From: Chloroflexota bacterium
GTDB lineage: Bacteria > Chloroflexota > Anaerolineae > Promineifilales > Promineifilaceae
DNA: 64,000 nt
NCBI GenBank assembly: GCA_018004935.1
Contig: JAGNBF010000006.1
Span: 67,150-131,149, forward strand
Direction of reading: 5' to 3'
Shown here: positions 43,562-53,123 of the stretch, piece by piece
Numbering within the stretch: the first letter of the stretch is position 1
How the letters are laid out: each line of letters starts with the position of its first letter
Position numbers and translations under genes: made by a program
The notes under the pieces: generated by a model
Told to the model about the DNA's origin: nothing
Seen by the model: only the letters and a program-made list of their open reading frames with translations
Database searches by the model: none

Positions 43562-45967
43562 ATGTCTATACAAACTCTTAACGCGGCGCAATGTCGCCGT
43601 CTCTGCGATCCCGATCAATTCACCTTCACAACAACCGCCGAACTGGAAGCAACCGATACGATTATCGGCCAACCTCGGGGAGCACGAGCAATTGAGTTTG
43701 GCATTAATATCAAAAGCCACGGGTACAATATTTATGTGCTGGGAGAAGTGGGGACAGGACGCACTACGGCTATTATGCGCTTTTTGGGCGAAAAAAGTAA
43801 AGAAAAGCCGGTTCCTTGCGATTGGATTTATGTCAACAATTTTGTGACTCCCCATCAGCCCCGGGCGATTGGGTTCCCCCCCGGTGAAGGCAAATTGTTC
43901 CAGAGTGAAATCACGACCCTTCTACGCCACTTGAGTGAAGATTTGCCCAAGGCTTTTGCTGGTGAGGCGTACAATGAAGCCGTTGAGATTATGGGTAAGG
44001 AGTTTGAACAACAACGCGCACAGCGGTTGCAGGCGCTACAACAAAAAGCGGCCCAAAATAGTCTAGCGATTGTGAATACGCCTTCGGGATATGGGTTAGC
44101 GGTGGTACAAAATGGACAGATTCTGGACGCGGCCGCGTTCCAACAACTCCCTCTTGATCAACAAAATGAATTACAGCAACACCAGGATGTTCTGGCCGAA
44201 GAGTTGGAAACATTGTTGACCGAATTGTTCCGCCTGGAAGAAATACTCCGCCAAAAGTTAGACCGGCTACAACGTGAAGTCGCGGCCGCGACCATCATGC
44301 ACCATTTCACCCGCCTTAAAAACCGCTACACCGAACACGGCGAAGTCCAGTTATATCTGAATGAAATGTACAACGATATCCTGGACACCGTAGAAACGTT
44401 TCAGCCAGACGCAGACGCAGATGAGGCCGCCCCCCCCGCCGAAATAGATAACCGTCGCTATGAAGTAAACCTTTTAGTAGACAACAGCGGTCTCGGTGGC
44501 GTTCCCGTCATTATTGAGACCAACCCCACCTATACCAACCTGTTGGGGCGTATTGAATATGAAACGGCCGCAGGAGCCATCACCACCCATTTCACCAACA
44601 TCAAAGCCGGAAGCATTCACCGGGCCAATGGGGGTTATCTCGTCATCAATGCGCTAGATTTGCTTCGCCAACCGCTGACCTGGGAAGCCCTCAAACGGGC
44701 CATCAAAGACCAGCAAATCACTTTGCAATCGCCAGAAACGTTATTAGGCGGCCAAATCGCGGCCAAATCATTAGATCCCGAATCTATTCCCCTGACGGTC
44801 AAGATTATCCTTATGGGTAGTGCCGCTTTGTACGAAACGCTATATGAACGCGAAGAGGATTTTAACGAGTTATTCAAAGTGAAAGCTGATTTTGACACGA
44901 TTATGCCCCGTGACGCGGAGCATGAACTGATGCTGGCCCGGTTTATCGCCAACTGTTGCCGCGAGGAAGGGCTAACCCATTTTGACCGGTTCGCGGCCGC
45001 AAAGCTGATTGAATATAGTTCACGCCTCTGTGAACACCAAAACCGGCTCAGTACCCGGTTTGGCGCTTTTGCCGATCTCGTGCGGGAAGCAAGTTACTGG
45101 GCTGGCACACGCGGCCGCACTATCGTTACCGCCAGCGATGTCCAAACCGCCCTGACCGAACGAACCTACCGTGCTAACCGCCTGGAAGAACGCATGTTGG
45201 AGCAAATCACAGACAACCAGATTTACATCTCCACCACAGGCCACATCATCGGCCAGGTCAACGCCCTCTCCGTCATTGATAGCGGCGATTACAGCTTTGG
45301 CCTCATCAGCCGTATCACGGCCCGCACCTATATGGGCGATGAAGGGATTTTGGTGATTGACCGTGAAGTAGAGATGGCAGGCCCCATTCATAACAAAGGG
45401 GTGCTCATTCTTACAGGGTATATGGGTGGGCAATACGCGCATCAGCACCCCCTCTCCCTCTGTGCCAGCATTACCTTTGAGCAAAATTATGGCGAAATAG
45501 ACGGTGATAGCGCCTCATCCACGGAACTCTACGCCTTACTTTCTAGCATTGGGCATCTCCCGCTGGGTCAACACATTGCAGTCACTGGCTCCGTAAACCA
45601 ACGGGGGGAAATACAACCCGTCGGGGGCGTGACGGAAAAAATTGAGGGGTTCTACAATTTGTGTAAACATCGGGGATTAACCGGCACACAAGGCGTCATT
45701 ATCCCCCAGGCTAATATGATCAACGTGAATGTCAATGATGAAGTCGCGGCCGCGATTGCTGAAGGACAATTTCATGTGTGGGCCGTACGCACAGTAGACG
45801 AGGGGATGAGTATCCTCACCGGTCTACCCGCCGGTGAACGCCAACCCGATGGCTCCTTCCCCAATGGCACCATTCATGGCCTTATCGCCCTGCAATTGCA
45901 AGAATTGGCCCATGGGCTAAAAGAGTACGACAAAGACGAAGATCCCCCCGAAACCCATGAAGAGTGA
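43562..45967 (+). CDS. Lon-like ATP-dependent protease (AAA_32 plus Lon protease domain)
   Basis: An 801-aa AAA protease. The N-terminal part matches the AAA_32 (LonB-like) family with an altered Walker A, GEVGTGRTT (residues 61-69), and a long helical insertion at about 140-260. The Lon proteolytic domain begins at about 570; the catalytic dyad is Ser650 (GDSASS) and Lys693 (GVTEKIEG), spaced 43 residues as in Lon. No membrane segment is evident. It probably degrades damaged or regulatory proteins. AGGA precedes ATG 43562. Its last 11 bp overlap the sulfotransferase gene. Confidence 0.93.
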   Translation: MSIQTLNAAQCRRLCDPDQFTFTTTAELEATDTIIGQPRGARAIEFGINIKSHGYNIYVLGEVGTGRTTAIMRFLGEKSKEKPVPCDWIYVNNFVTPHQPRAIGFPPGEGKLFQSEITTLLRHLSEDLPKAFAGEAYNEAVEIMGKEFEQQRAQRLQALQQKAAQNSLAIVNTPSGYGLAVVQNGQILDAAAFQQLPLDQQNELQQHQDVLAEELETLLTELFRLEEILRQKLDRLQREVAAATIMHHFTRLKNRYTEHGEVQLYLNEMYNDILDTVETFQPDADADEAAPPAEIDNRRYEVNLLVDNSGLGGVPVIIETNPTYTNLLGRIEYETAAGAITTHFTNIKAGSIHRANGGYLVINALDLLRQPLTWEALKRAIKDQQITLQSPETLLGGQIAAKSLDPESIPLTVKIILMGSAALYETLYEREEDFNELFKVKADFDTIMPRDAEHELMLARFIANCCREEGLTHFDRFAAAKLIEYSSRLCEHQNRLSTRFGAFADLVREASYWAGTRGRTIVTASDVQTALTERTYRANRLEERMLEQITDNQIYISTTGHIIGQVNALSVIDSGDYSFGLISRITARTYMGDEGILVIDREVEMAGPIHNKGVLILTGYMGGQYAHQHPLSLCASITFEQNYGEIDGDSASSTELYALLSSIGHLPLGQHIAVTGSVNQRGEIQPVGGVTEKIEGFYNLCKHRGLTGTQGVIIPQANMINVNVNDEVAAAIAEGQFHVWAVRTVDEGMSILTGLPAGERQPDGSFPNGTIHGLIALQLQELAHGLKEYDKDEDPPETHEE

Positions 45968-46793
45968 AACAACCGCCATCTTTTTACACCTGCCCAAAAC
46001 TGCTGGCACCACCCTACTTCGCATTTTGGATCGGCAATATCCCTCGGCCTCTGTCTACTCCATCGAAGCCGATGCCCACGCCTCAGTACGCCAGTTCCGT
46101 GAGCTACCAGAAGAGGCACGCGGCCGCTTTCGGCTGGTGCGGGGTCATTTGCCTTATGGCATACACACGGCCATCCCCCGTCCTACCAGCTACTTCACCA
46201 TCCTTCGGGATCCGGTCGAACGAGTCCTCTCCTATTACTTTTACATTCTGCGTACTCCCGGCCATTATCTGTACGATATTGTCATGTCCCGCAACCTGGG
46301 GCTAAAAGAGCTTCTGGAAACAGGGCTGGCACTGATGATGAATGATGGACAGGTGCGTTTGCTTTCTGGGGTGTGGGGAGATGTGGAATTTGGTGGTTGT
46401 ACGCCAGAAATTGTCGCGGCCGCACAACATCACCTGGCCGAAGCGTTCACCGTGGTGGGCCTGACAGAGCAGTTTGATATCAGTTTACTCTTGCTAAAAA
46501 AACAATACGGTTGGCGACACATTTACTATTTAAAGGAAAACGTCACCAGCCACCGCCCCCAACAGGCCGACCTACCCCCGGGAACCATTGACATGGTTCG
46601 CCAATGCAATCAGGGAGACCTGGCCCTCTATGCCTGGGCACAAACTCACCTGGCCGAACAAATACGCCTCCAGGGACCCTTGTTTCCTGCGCAATTGGCC
46701 GCTTTTCACCTGGGAAACCGTCTTTACCGCGAAATTCGGCACCGCTCCGTACGCACCTTCATCCGCCGCCATATCCTGCGCCAGGCCATCTAG
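45957..46793 (+). CDS. Sulfotransferase-family protein
   Basis: A 278-aa protein of the Sulfotransfer_2-like group. The PAPS 5'-phosphate loop is IFLHLPKTAGTTLLRIL (Lys14), and the 3'-phosphate site is TILRDPVERVLSYYFY. Such enzymes move sulfate from PAPS to carbohydrate hydroxyls, often on surface polysaccharide. There is no signal peptide or membrane segment. The start codon lies within the end of the protease gene (11-bp overlap in another frame), so the two are translationally coupled, an odd pairing with no obvious functional reason. Confidence 0.88.
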   Translation: MKSETTAIFLHLPKTAGTTLLRILDRQYPSASVYSIEADAHASVRQFRELPEEARGRFRLVRGHLPYGIHTAIPRPTSYFTILRDPVERVLSYYFYILRTPGHYLYDIVMSRNLGLKELLETGLALMMNDGQVRLLSGVWGDVEFGGCTPEIVAAAQHHLAEAFTVVGLTEQFDISLLLLKKQYGWRHIYYLKENVTSHRPQQADLPPGTIDMVRQCNQGDLALYAWAQTHLAEQIRLQGPLFPAQLAAFHLGNRLYREIRHRSVRTFIRRHILRQAI

Positions 46794-46900
46794 CGGTTGA
46801 ACGAAGTTGGCGAAAATAAGTCACCCTTCGGTAAGTTTCGCCGCGCCCCCAATTCTACCCCTTTCTTTAGCACGGCGTTTTCGTTCCCTGGTCTGTGGCC

Positions 46901-49186
46901 CTACTCATCCTCATCTCCCCCTGACAACGCCTGCCCAATCGGATCATCCCCCTCTTGGGTGTAAGAACGGCGGGTACGTCCCCCCTGTTTGGGATCTTCC
47001 ACTAACCCCATCTCGTGCAGAACTTCCATCAGCCGGGCGGCACGAGGATAACCCACCCGTAACCGCCGTTGGAGCATAGACGTGGAAATCATGTCATACT
47101 TCTGCACCAGTTCAATAGCCTGTTCCAACATTTCATCCCGCTCATCCACAAAATTTTGCCGTTCAATCAGATTTTCCCAGGGTGCTTCCGGAGTTGGCAC
47201 TGGCGGCATGACATGACGCCAATGCTCTACCAGATCATCAATTTCACTATCGTCCAAAAAACAGCCTTGCACCCGCATCGGCGCACTGGCATCTGGCGAA
47301 AGGAAAAGCATGTCACCGCGCCCCAATAAATTCTCCGCCCCTACCGTATCCAAAATAACCCGTGAATCAGTTCCAGAGGCCACAGCAAAAGAGATACGAG
47401 CCGGAAAGTTGGCCTTGATGAGGCCAGTGATCACATCAGTGGACGGGCGTTGGGTTGCCACTACCAGATGAATGCCAGTAGCACGGGCCATTTGCGCCAG
47501 ACGGCAGAGGGCAGGCTCTACTTCGCCCGGATACAGTCCCATCAGATCAGCCAGTTCGTCAATAATGACGGCAATAATCGGCAAAAGCTGGACATTAGGG
47601 TGACGCGCAATTTTGTGGTTATACGTGACCAGATTACGTGCTCCCACCACGGCAAATGCCTGGTAGCGCCGATCCATCTCGGCAGTTAACCATTTCAATA
47701 CCCCCAAAGCCCGTTCCGCTTCTACTTCTACTTTACCGAGCAGGTGGGGTAGGCCGTTAAAACGGATGAGTTCCACCTTTTTGGGGTCAATCATTACCAG
47801 TTTAAGTTGCTCTGGGGTGTTGTTGCACACAAGACAGGCAATCGTAGCATTGAGGCAAACAGATTTCCCGGAACCGGTGGTACCGGCAATGAGTATGTGG
47901 GGCAGTTTGGTCAGTTCGGTGATAACTGGCCCCCCAGAGACATCCGCCCCTAAAGCCACGAGGGTTGTGGATTTCCCTCGTTGGAAGGGATCGGTTTCCA
48001 GGAGGGAACGCAAGCGCACAATGCCTGTTTCATCGTTGGGGACTTCGATACCGACAATGCCTCGTCCCGGCACGGGAGCCTCGATACGTAGACGGGGTAC
48101 TTGCAAGGCCAGGGACAAATCTTTGTTGAGTGAAGCAATCTGGCCAACCCGCACTTTGGCCTGTTTCATATCCCCTTCTGGGCCGGGTCGTTCGACATAA
48201 CCGGGCAATACACCAAATTGGGTGATGGACGGTCCTTGCCGCACGTCGGTAATTTCGGCAGGCAGGCCAAAATCGAGCAAGGTTTGTACGATGACCTGTT
48301 TTTTCCGTTCGATTTCTTCAACGGGGGATTGATAAGTAACTCCTTCATGGAGCAGATCTAGAGAGGGCAGGCGCGGATCACGGCCGCTATTGGGGGTTGG
48401 TTTGGCCGAGGCATCAACGAGAATGGGGGTCGTATCCGAGATAGGTTCAGGGGATGGCTGGGAGCGGGCAACACGCGGCCGCATTGCTCTCGGTGCTCCT
48501 GACTCTACCACATCTATTTGCTCCGCCCATGTTTGCAGGAAAATAGAAAAGCGGCGCAGGGCCGCCAGCAAATCATCCCACCCGAATTTTACCAGGAGGG
48601 CAAAACCCCAGGCCAGTAAACTTAGGTGGAGTAACGTTGTGATAATGGGGCCAAAAAAATCTACCAGCGGAGCCGCCAGCGCCCAGCCCAACAAGCCACC
48701 CCCACGCCCGTTTAAGGCATCTAGCCGTGTCGCCTGACTAAAAATATAGGTCAGAGGGAGGGACGTTACCAGAATCATCTCCAACCCGACTACCTGCAAG
48801 GGAGTTACCGGGTAGGGGCGGATTATCTGGCGCAGGGCAATGTAGAGGCCCGCGGCCGCGAGTGAGAGCCACAACGGATAAGCGCCCCAGCCTACCAGTT
48901 CCCGGTTCCACTGTACCCAAATCCCTAATAAGCCCCCCCGGCTTAACCCAGACAGCCCTAATAGGGTAAGAATTGCCACCAAAACCAGGCCCCCACCACT
49001 CAGTTCTACCCACCAGGGGCTGAGAGCATCAATAAGACGTTCATCCCAGGTAGGGGGGGGTGGGGCCGGTTCGCGGTTCGTTTTGACCGGTGGGAGGATA
49101 ACCGGAGGGGTAGGGGATTCGGGTTCGGCTTTGGTACGAGCCATAAGTTTAAGGCCAATGATCAGCGATATCGAGCTACTGGTCAT
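46901..49186 (-). CDS. ftsK: DNA translocase FtsK/SpoIIIE
   Basis: A 761-aa septal DNA pump that moves chromosome ends and supports dimer resolution. About four membrane helices lie at residues 55-215. A short linker follows, then the motor: Walker A IAGTTGSGKSVCLNA near 435, Walker B VIIDELADLM, and QRPSTDVITGLIK. The winged-helix gamma domain closes the protein (TSMLQRRLRVGYPRAARLMEVLHEMGLV). It is shorter than E. coli FtsK because the linker is short. An alternative start 14 codons later (MARTKAEPE) is equally likely, as neither has a ribosome binding site. It lies near the dcw cluster. Confidence 0.95.
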   Translation of the reverse strand: MTSSSISLIIGLKLMARTKAEPESPTPPVILPPVKTNREPAPPPPTWDERLIDALSPWWVELSGGGLVLVAILTLLGLSGLSRGGLLGIWVQWNRELVGWGAYPLWLSLAAAGLYIALRQIIRPYPVTPLQVVGLEMILVTSLPLTYIFSQATRLDALNGRGGGLLGWALAAPLVDFFGPIITTLLHLSLLAWGFALLVKFGWDDLLAALRRFSIFLQTWAEQIDVVESGAPRAMRPRVARSQPSPEPISDTTPILVDASAKPTPNSGRDPRLPSLDLLHEGVTYQSPVEEIERKKQVIVQTLLDFGLPAEITDVRQGPSITQFGVLPGYVERPGPEGDMKQAKVRVGQIASLNKDLSLALQVPRLRIEAPVPGRGIVGIEVPNDETGIVRLRSLLETDPFQRGKSTTLVALGADVSGGPVITELTKLPHILIAGTTGSGKSVCLNATIACLVCNNTPEQLKLVMIDPKKVELIRFNGLPHLLGKVEVEAERALGVLKWLTAEMDRRYQAFAVVGARNLVTYNHKIARHPNVQLLPIIAVIIDELADLMGLYPGEVEPALCRLAQMARATGIHLVVATQRPSTDVITGLIKANFPARISFAVASGTDSRVILDTVGAENLLGRGDMLFLSPDASAPMRVQGCFLDDSEIDDLVEHWRHVMPPVPTPEAPWENLIERQNFVDERDEMLEQAIELVQKYDMISTSMLQRRLRVGYPRAARLMEVLHEMGLVEDPKQGGRTRRSYTQEGDDPIGQALSGGDEDE

Positions 49187-49229
49187 TGGTTGCGGTGAAG
49201 TCTTATGGAGAAAAACGGTTTTTCAGATT

Positions 49230-49322
49230 AGGGTTCGTAAAAATATAACTTCCCAGTTTAGACCTGACAGGTTTTTGGAAACCTGTCAGGTCTTGACAGA
49301 ACTTAATCTTTTACAGGCCCTT
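49230..49322 (+). repeat. Family B element
   Basis: A 93-bp copy with TTAGGGTTCGTAAAA and TTTTACAGGCCCTTA ends and inner CCTGACAGG palindrome. It lies in the spacer between the FtsK and S1 genes, followed by a degenerate family A element to about 49415. Confidence 0.7.
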
Positions 49323-49416
49323 AGGACTTACGGGATTGCGCGAGCCGGTCTTCTGACCATGCTCGTTACGGCCTGGTGGAGACACCGGCCACAGTGCGTA
49401 ACGCCTGAGCTAACTC

Positions 49417-50376
49417 TCACTGAATATTGTTCATTTTAAGGGAAAGAGCCAATCTGCGGCCGCGGCCATCCACCTGCAATACCCGGGCCACCACTTGCTC
49501 TCCCTGGCGAAGGACATCACGAGGGTGCAAAAATGAACCATCGGCCAGTTCTGAGGTATGCACTAATCCTTCTAATTCTTCTTCCACCTGAATAAACGCT
49601 CCAAAATTGACCACTCGGCTCACAATACCCCTTACTTCCTGCCCCGGAGCATATCGTTTTTCAACCCCAGCCCAGGGATCAGGGCGCAGTTGTTTGATGC
49701 TCAGGGCAATTCGTTGCCCCACCCGATCCACACTGAGAACTTTGACGGTGATAAGTTGCTCTGGCTGTACCAGATCACCAGGATGCTCCACCCGTCCCCA
49801 GGAGAGTTCGGAAATATGTAACAATCCTTCTACCCCACCTAAATCCACAAACACGCCAAATTGGGTAAAGTTTGTCACCCGTCCATGAAGAATATCCCCA
49901 GGGTGAATCGTCTGTAACAATTGTGTCCGGTCAGTAGCTTTGCGAACGGCCATACGCTCAGACAAAATCAGCCGGTTGCGCATGCGATCCAGTTCAATAA
50001 TCTTGAGGTAGAGACGTTGTCCCAGGTGTCCTTCTAACTCGCGTGCTCTTTCTACTTCCTGATGCAGGTTATGCAAATGGTTTAATTGGGAAGCTGGGAT
50101 AAACCCTTGTAAGTTATACCAACTCACCAGCAGACCCCCTTTGTTAAAGCCGATGACTTCTAATTCCAGTAATTCATCTTCCCGAAAACTTTTTTCCGCG
50201 GCCGCCCAGCCATCTGCACGTTGGGCCTGTTTTTCTTCAGGTAGCAACGGAGAAGCGGTTAAGGGGTGATGTGACCGGGCAGGTGGAGAGATAACACTCA
50301 TTGTCTCTTCTTCACGAAAGAGCGAGTGCCAGTAAGCATCATCTAACGGGGCTTGGTGGGGATTGGGGGCAGGCAT
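49417..50376 (-). CDS. S1-domain RNA-binding protein (RpsA-like)
   Basis: A 319-aa protein with three visible S1 domains: about 68-140 (IGFNKGGLLVSWYNLQGFIPASQL), 155-230 (GRVTNFTQFGVFVDLGGVEGLLHISEL) and 240-318 (GIVSRVVNFGAFIQVEEELEGLVHTSEL). This is the layout of short bacterial S1 proteins, which aid translation or RNA stability. The first 60 residues are low-complexity. An internal ATG (about residue 26, MSVISPP) could be the true start. It is isolated from other ribosomal genes. Confidence 0.88.
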   Translation of the reverse strand: MPAPNPHQAPLDDAYWHSLFREEETMSVISPPARSHHPLTASPLLPEEKQAQRADGWAAAEKSFREDELLELEVIGFNKGGLLVSWYNLQGFIPASQLNHLHNLHQEVERARELEGHLGQRLYLKIIELDRMRNRLILSERMAVRKATDRTQLLQTIHPGDILHGRVTNFTQFGVFVDLGGVEGLLHISELSWGRVEHPGDLVQPEQLITVKVLSVDRVGQRIALSIKQLRPDPWAGVEKRYAPGQEVRGIVSRVVNFGAFIQVEEELEGLVHTSELADGSFLHPRDVLRQGEQVVARVLQVDGRGRRLALSLKMNNIQ

Positions 50377-50605
50377 GGGCCAGTACTCACTTCATTTCTT
50401 GACTTTGGCGAATTTTCGGCCCATCTTTGGTCCAAGAGCAACCAGGGAAGGCTGTTTACGCTCCGGCAAAAATAAAAAACGCCAATGTCTCATTCATTGG
50501 TCTTTGTTCCTGAGCATAGCCCTGAAGAAAGACCGCAACCAATACAATCTGAACAGTACACTTAAACGCCAATGAAGTTTAATTATAGGCTGGGGTAAGG
50601 GGCTG
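50377..50605. other. Spacer with no clear element
   Basis: About 230 bp. A GAAGGCTGTTTACG phrase resembles fragments of the short inverted repeat near 10710. Otherwise nothing recognised. Confidence 0.4.
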
Positions 50606-51178
50606 TCAAATCTTTTTGTTAGTGGGTAAGATGGTGCGTGTGAGTTCGTACAAAGCTTCGGCGAGGGTGGGAAAGATGGGAAAGGGGTGGAGCGCGGCCG
50701 CGGCTGGCAATTGCACCTGTTGTTGCCCCCGGCCAGTGAGAACCAGAGCGGTACTCTGCACCCCAGCGGCCCGTCCAGCCTGTATATCGCTCAGCGCGTC
50801 CCCTACCATGATAGAGATGGATAAATCCAATGTCAGGGCCTGAGCCGCCTGCTGTAATAATCCCGGTAACGGTTTTCGGCAAGTACAGGCTTGTTGGGGA
50901 GTATGGGGACACATAAACACAGCATCAATACGGCCCCCCTGTTGCCTGACCGTGGCTACAATTTTCTCATTAAGCCTTTCCGCTTCGGTCAGCGTCAATA
51001 ATCCTTGCCCCACGGCCGATTGATTCGTTACGATCACAATCTTGACAGGTAAATGGCTGACTGCCTGCAACCCTATCAACGCCTGCGGAATAAAAACAAC
51101 ATCTTCCCAACGCCGAACATAATCGGCCCGATTTTCATTGATAACACCATCACGATCCAAAAAAAGTGCTGGAACCAT
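50606..51178 (-). CDS. gmhB: HAD phosphatase, GmhB-like
   Basis: A 190-aa HAD-IIIA hydrolase. FLDRDGVINE supplies the two catalytic Asp residues (8 and 10), IVTNQSAVGQG is motif II, and MCPHTPQQACTCRKP carries the CxH-CxC zinc site typical of D-glycero-D-manno-heptose-1,7-bisphosphate phosphatase. MVGDALSDIQAGRAAGV is motif IV. It would make heptose phosphate for surface glycans, but no heptose pathway partner is in the window, and histidinol-phosphatase activity is a possible alternative. It stands alone. Confidence 0.85.
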   Translation of the reverse strand: MVPALFLDRDGVINENRADYVRRWEDVVFIPQALIGLQAVSHLPVKIVIVTNQSAVGQGLLTLTEAERLNEKIVATVRQQGGRIDAVFMCPHTPQQACTCRKPLPGLLQQAAQALTLDLSISIMVGDALSDIQAGRAAGVQSTALVLTGRGQQQVQLPAAAALHPFPIFPTLAEALYELTRTILPTNKKI

Positions 51179-52036
51179 AGAACCCAGTTACCTGAATAAA
51201 CGCATCTTCTCAATAAAGTGTGGTGACGTTGGTTGAGCCTGTTGCAACCAATCGCCTTCCACAAGCTCAGGCTACGCTTCCCTCGAAATGTTGAGAAGTT
51301 ACCGTAAGCGTTCAGTTATCCCGCCCGGTAGTCAAACCACCGGGCTACATCTACGAAGCTCTGCGGGCTAAAACCCCAGGCCAGCGGCCTTTGTTACCAT
51401 AGCCCGGTTGTTTACGACCGGGCGGGTCCGGCGGATAAATATATACTGCCAAAGGGCATAATCGGATATTTTCCCAGAGAGTGGTGGTTCCTGGAGTTTA
51501 GAGCGAGAGGAGAGAGCGAGAGGAGAGAGGAGAGAGCGAGAGAGCGAGAGGGAATTACTCTGGAAAACCCTCTAGCTCTAGCTCTAGCTCTAGCTCTAGC
51601 TCTGAACTCTAAACTCAACTGGTTCAGGTCATTCAATAATCGCCACACGCCTGATCATCATGGCGGGAATGGGGCCTGTTTTTGTGCCTGGTCTCATGAT
51701 CGGTTTGTCCGAGGCGGCCCCACCCCTAACCCCGCCCCAGGGACGGGAACTATTTCTGGTGCGGTTTGGCGGGCGGACGCCCGCCAAACCGCACCATTGG
51801 TTTCCCCCCTTCCCTTTGGGAAGAGGTAGGGGGATGGGTCTTCTGTCCAGGCTTACTCAGCAGTTGCCGCCAACAAAATGTCATTTTATGACCGTGGTAA
51901 GTATATATAACTGAACACTTACGAAGCTACCGAATAAACCAACAAAAAAGCCTGCCATTTCATATGGCAGGCTTAAGGATAACGTGGGATTAGCAATTAT
52001 CCAACCTATTGTGTTATTCACCAGAGGCAAGTAGGT
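51179..52036. repeat. Long repeat block downstream of GmhB gene
   Basis: Family G copy at about 51203-51302; CCCGCCCGG palindromic element at 51305-51470; purine-rich and CTAGCT tandem repeats at 51492-51617 bounded by GTTTAGAG and CTCTAAAC; composite repeat at 51715-51912 with hairpin 51758-51795; terminator at 51944-51974. A short open frame at 51660-51914 is repeat-derived and rejected. Confidence 0.7.
51944..51974 (-). terminator. Rho-independent terminator of the 66-aa gene
   Basis: On the minus strand AAGCCTGCCAT pairs with ATGGCAGGCTT, followed by TTTTTTG. It lies about 60 bp beyond the stop codon of the small membrane protein. Confidence 0.8.
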
Positions 52037-52237
52037 TTACCGACGAGCAGATACCTGTCTCAGGTTTGCGGCCGCGGGCACGTTTTCGTTTTGGCGTGAC
52101 AAAGAGTTCCGGCGGCCAACTTCTACCGGCTCCTCTTCCCATCGGCTGAATTGGGCAGATGCCATGCAGGCAAAAAGCAGAATGCCTACAGCAAACACCG
52201 TCCACATAACAGCCAAAATGATTAAAGTAGCCATCAT
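52037..52237 (-). CDS. 66-aa single-pass membrane protein
   Basis: A small protein with one transmembrane helix (LIILAVMWTVFAVGILLFACMA, residues 5-26) and a polar, Arg-rich tail (SRWEEEPVEVGRRNSLSRQ). Reading is supported by AAAAGGAG before ATG 52237, a GCGGCCGC site inside it, and its own terminator at 51944-51974. I know no family for it. It lies in an otherwise repeat-filled stretch between the GmhB and FtsZ genes. Confidence 0.7.
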   Translation of the reverse strand: MMATLIILAVMWTVFAVGILLFACMASAQFSRWEEEPVEVGRRNSLSRQNENVPAAANLRQVSARR

Positions 52238-52689
52238 ATTCTCCTTTTAATATAAAACTGCACCAAACCAGTATGATTACATTATACGGAAAGCAAGAAT
52301 TCAATCCATCATACAAAAGTACTAAGAATTTGTGTGTTTTAACTTGGGATCGAGAATTAAATAACTTACATATCTACTACGAGCAGTCTCCTGACCATGT
52401 CAACTCGGGTAAACAAGTTATTTAATTTCTATTTCTTAGTGAACGTCTAAAAATAAGTTGGGTGGCGCGGTCAAGAGACCGGTCACCGCAAGCACCGTCG
52501 TTGGATTGTATCCATGGCTACCTCCACCCCTAATTTTCTCGGGGCGGTCTGGGAGCGTCCGCCCCCAAACCGCGCCGGTGGGTTTCCCCCCTTCCCTCGG
52601 GGATCGCAGGGGGATGGGTCTTCAGCCTGGGCTTACCCAATCTATTACCGCCCACAAAATGTCATTTTATAACCGTGGGTATAGTTACG

Positions 52690-53012
52690 AGGGCAAAAGA
52701 AAACCCCCTGCAAATCCAAGATTCGCAGGGGGTGTCAAGGGGAGAACGATATGCTGTCAAACTGCCGGAAGGGTTATCAGGAGCGCATCATGTACGTCTG
52801 TCTTATTTCAGTTGCCGGTGTTACTCTTTAGTGGCTCGAAGGCTCAGGAGAAACAGGCCAGGTCAACGGATGTTCTTTATTTTTTTGACTCCTACGGCCA
52901 ACTTCTCTGTAGCAGTTATGAGCAGATCATAGAGCAATCAAACCTTGATCAACAGTGACAGATGTCATATTGAAAGGATGATGTTGCGCTAACTCGGTCT
53001 TGGTAAAACAAG
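52690..53012 (-). ncRNA. Candidate non-coding transcript with strong terminator
   Basis: On the minus strand a hairpin of about 14 bp (arms at 52703-52711 and 52725-52733, extended inward by five more pairs around a TTG loop) is followed by TTTCTTTTG, a textbook terminator. Upstream there is no open frame longer than about 14 codons with a ribosome binding site back to the ftsZ terminator. A small RNA is therefore possible. No known RNA signature (SRP RNA, tmRNA, RNase P) was found; some resemblance to 6S RNA (CCTGAGCC) was too weak. Confidence 0.3.
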
Positions 53013-53061
53013 ATTTTAGGGCTTACGGGCTGTGCCGGTCTCCTGACCCGCACCACCTAAT

Positions 53062-53106
53062 AAAAAAGGCGTGTCGTGTGGAGGTTGACCCCACACGACA
53101 CGCCTT
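53062..53106 (-). terminator. Terminator of the dcw operon, after ftsZ
   Basis: AAGGCGTGTCGTGTGG pairs with CCACACGACACGCCTT on the minus strand, followed by TTTTATT. One of the strongest stems in the window. Confidence 0.88.
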
Positions 53107-53123
53107 ACTAACAGGTTTACCCT

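Larger units (their letters stand above)
52238..53123. repeat. Repeat block plus unexplained minus-strand terminator
   Basis: Family A copies at about 52345-52440 and 52437-52495; a composite repeat at about 52533-52685 with a decayed hairpin; a strong minus-strand terminator at 52690-52733; then about 290 bp of non-repeat sequence to 53012 with no supported gene; and a family A fragment at 53015-53056. A 22-codon frame at 52751 on the plus strand is too short to support. Confidence 0.6.

Noticed and set aside
52751-52819. 22-codon open frame after the minus-strand terminator region
   Set aside because: A GAGA precedes it, but it is too short, opposite to the likely transcript, and has no recognisable feature.
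52700-52960. 6S, SRP or tmRNA identity for the candidate minus-strand RNA
   Set aside because: Only a CCTGAGCC phrase resembles 6S RNA, and the SRP tetraloop region and tmRNA tag are absent, so no named RNA is claimed.
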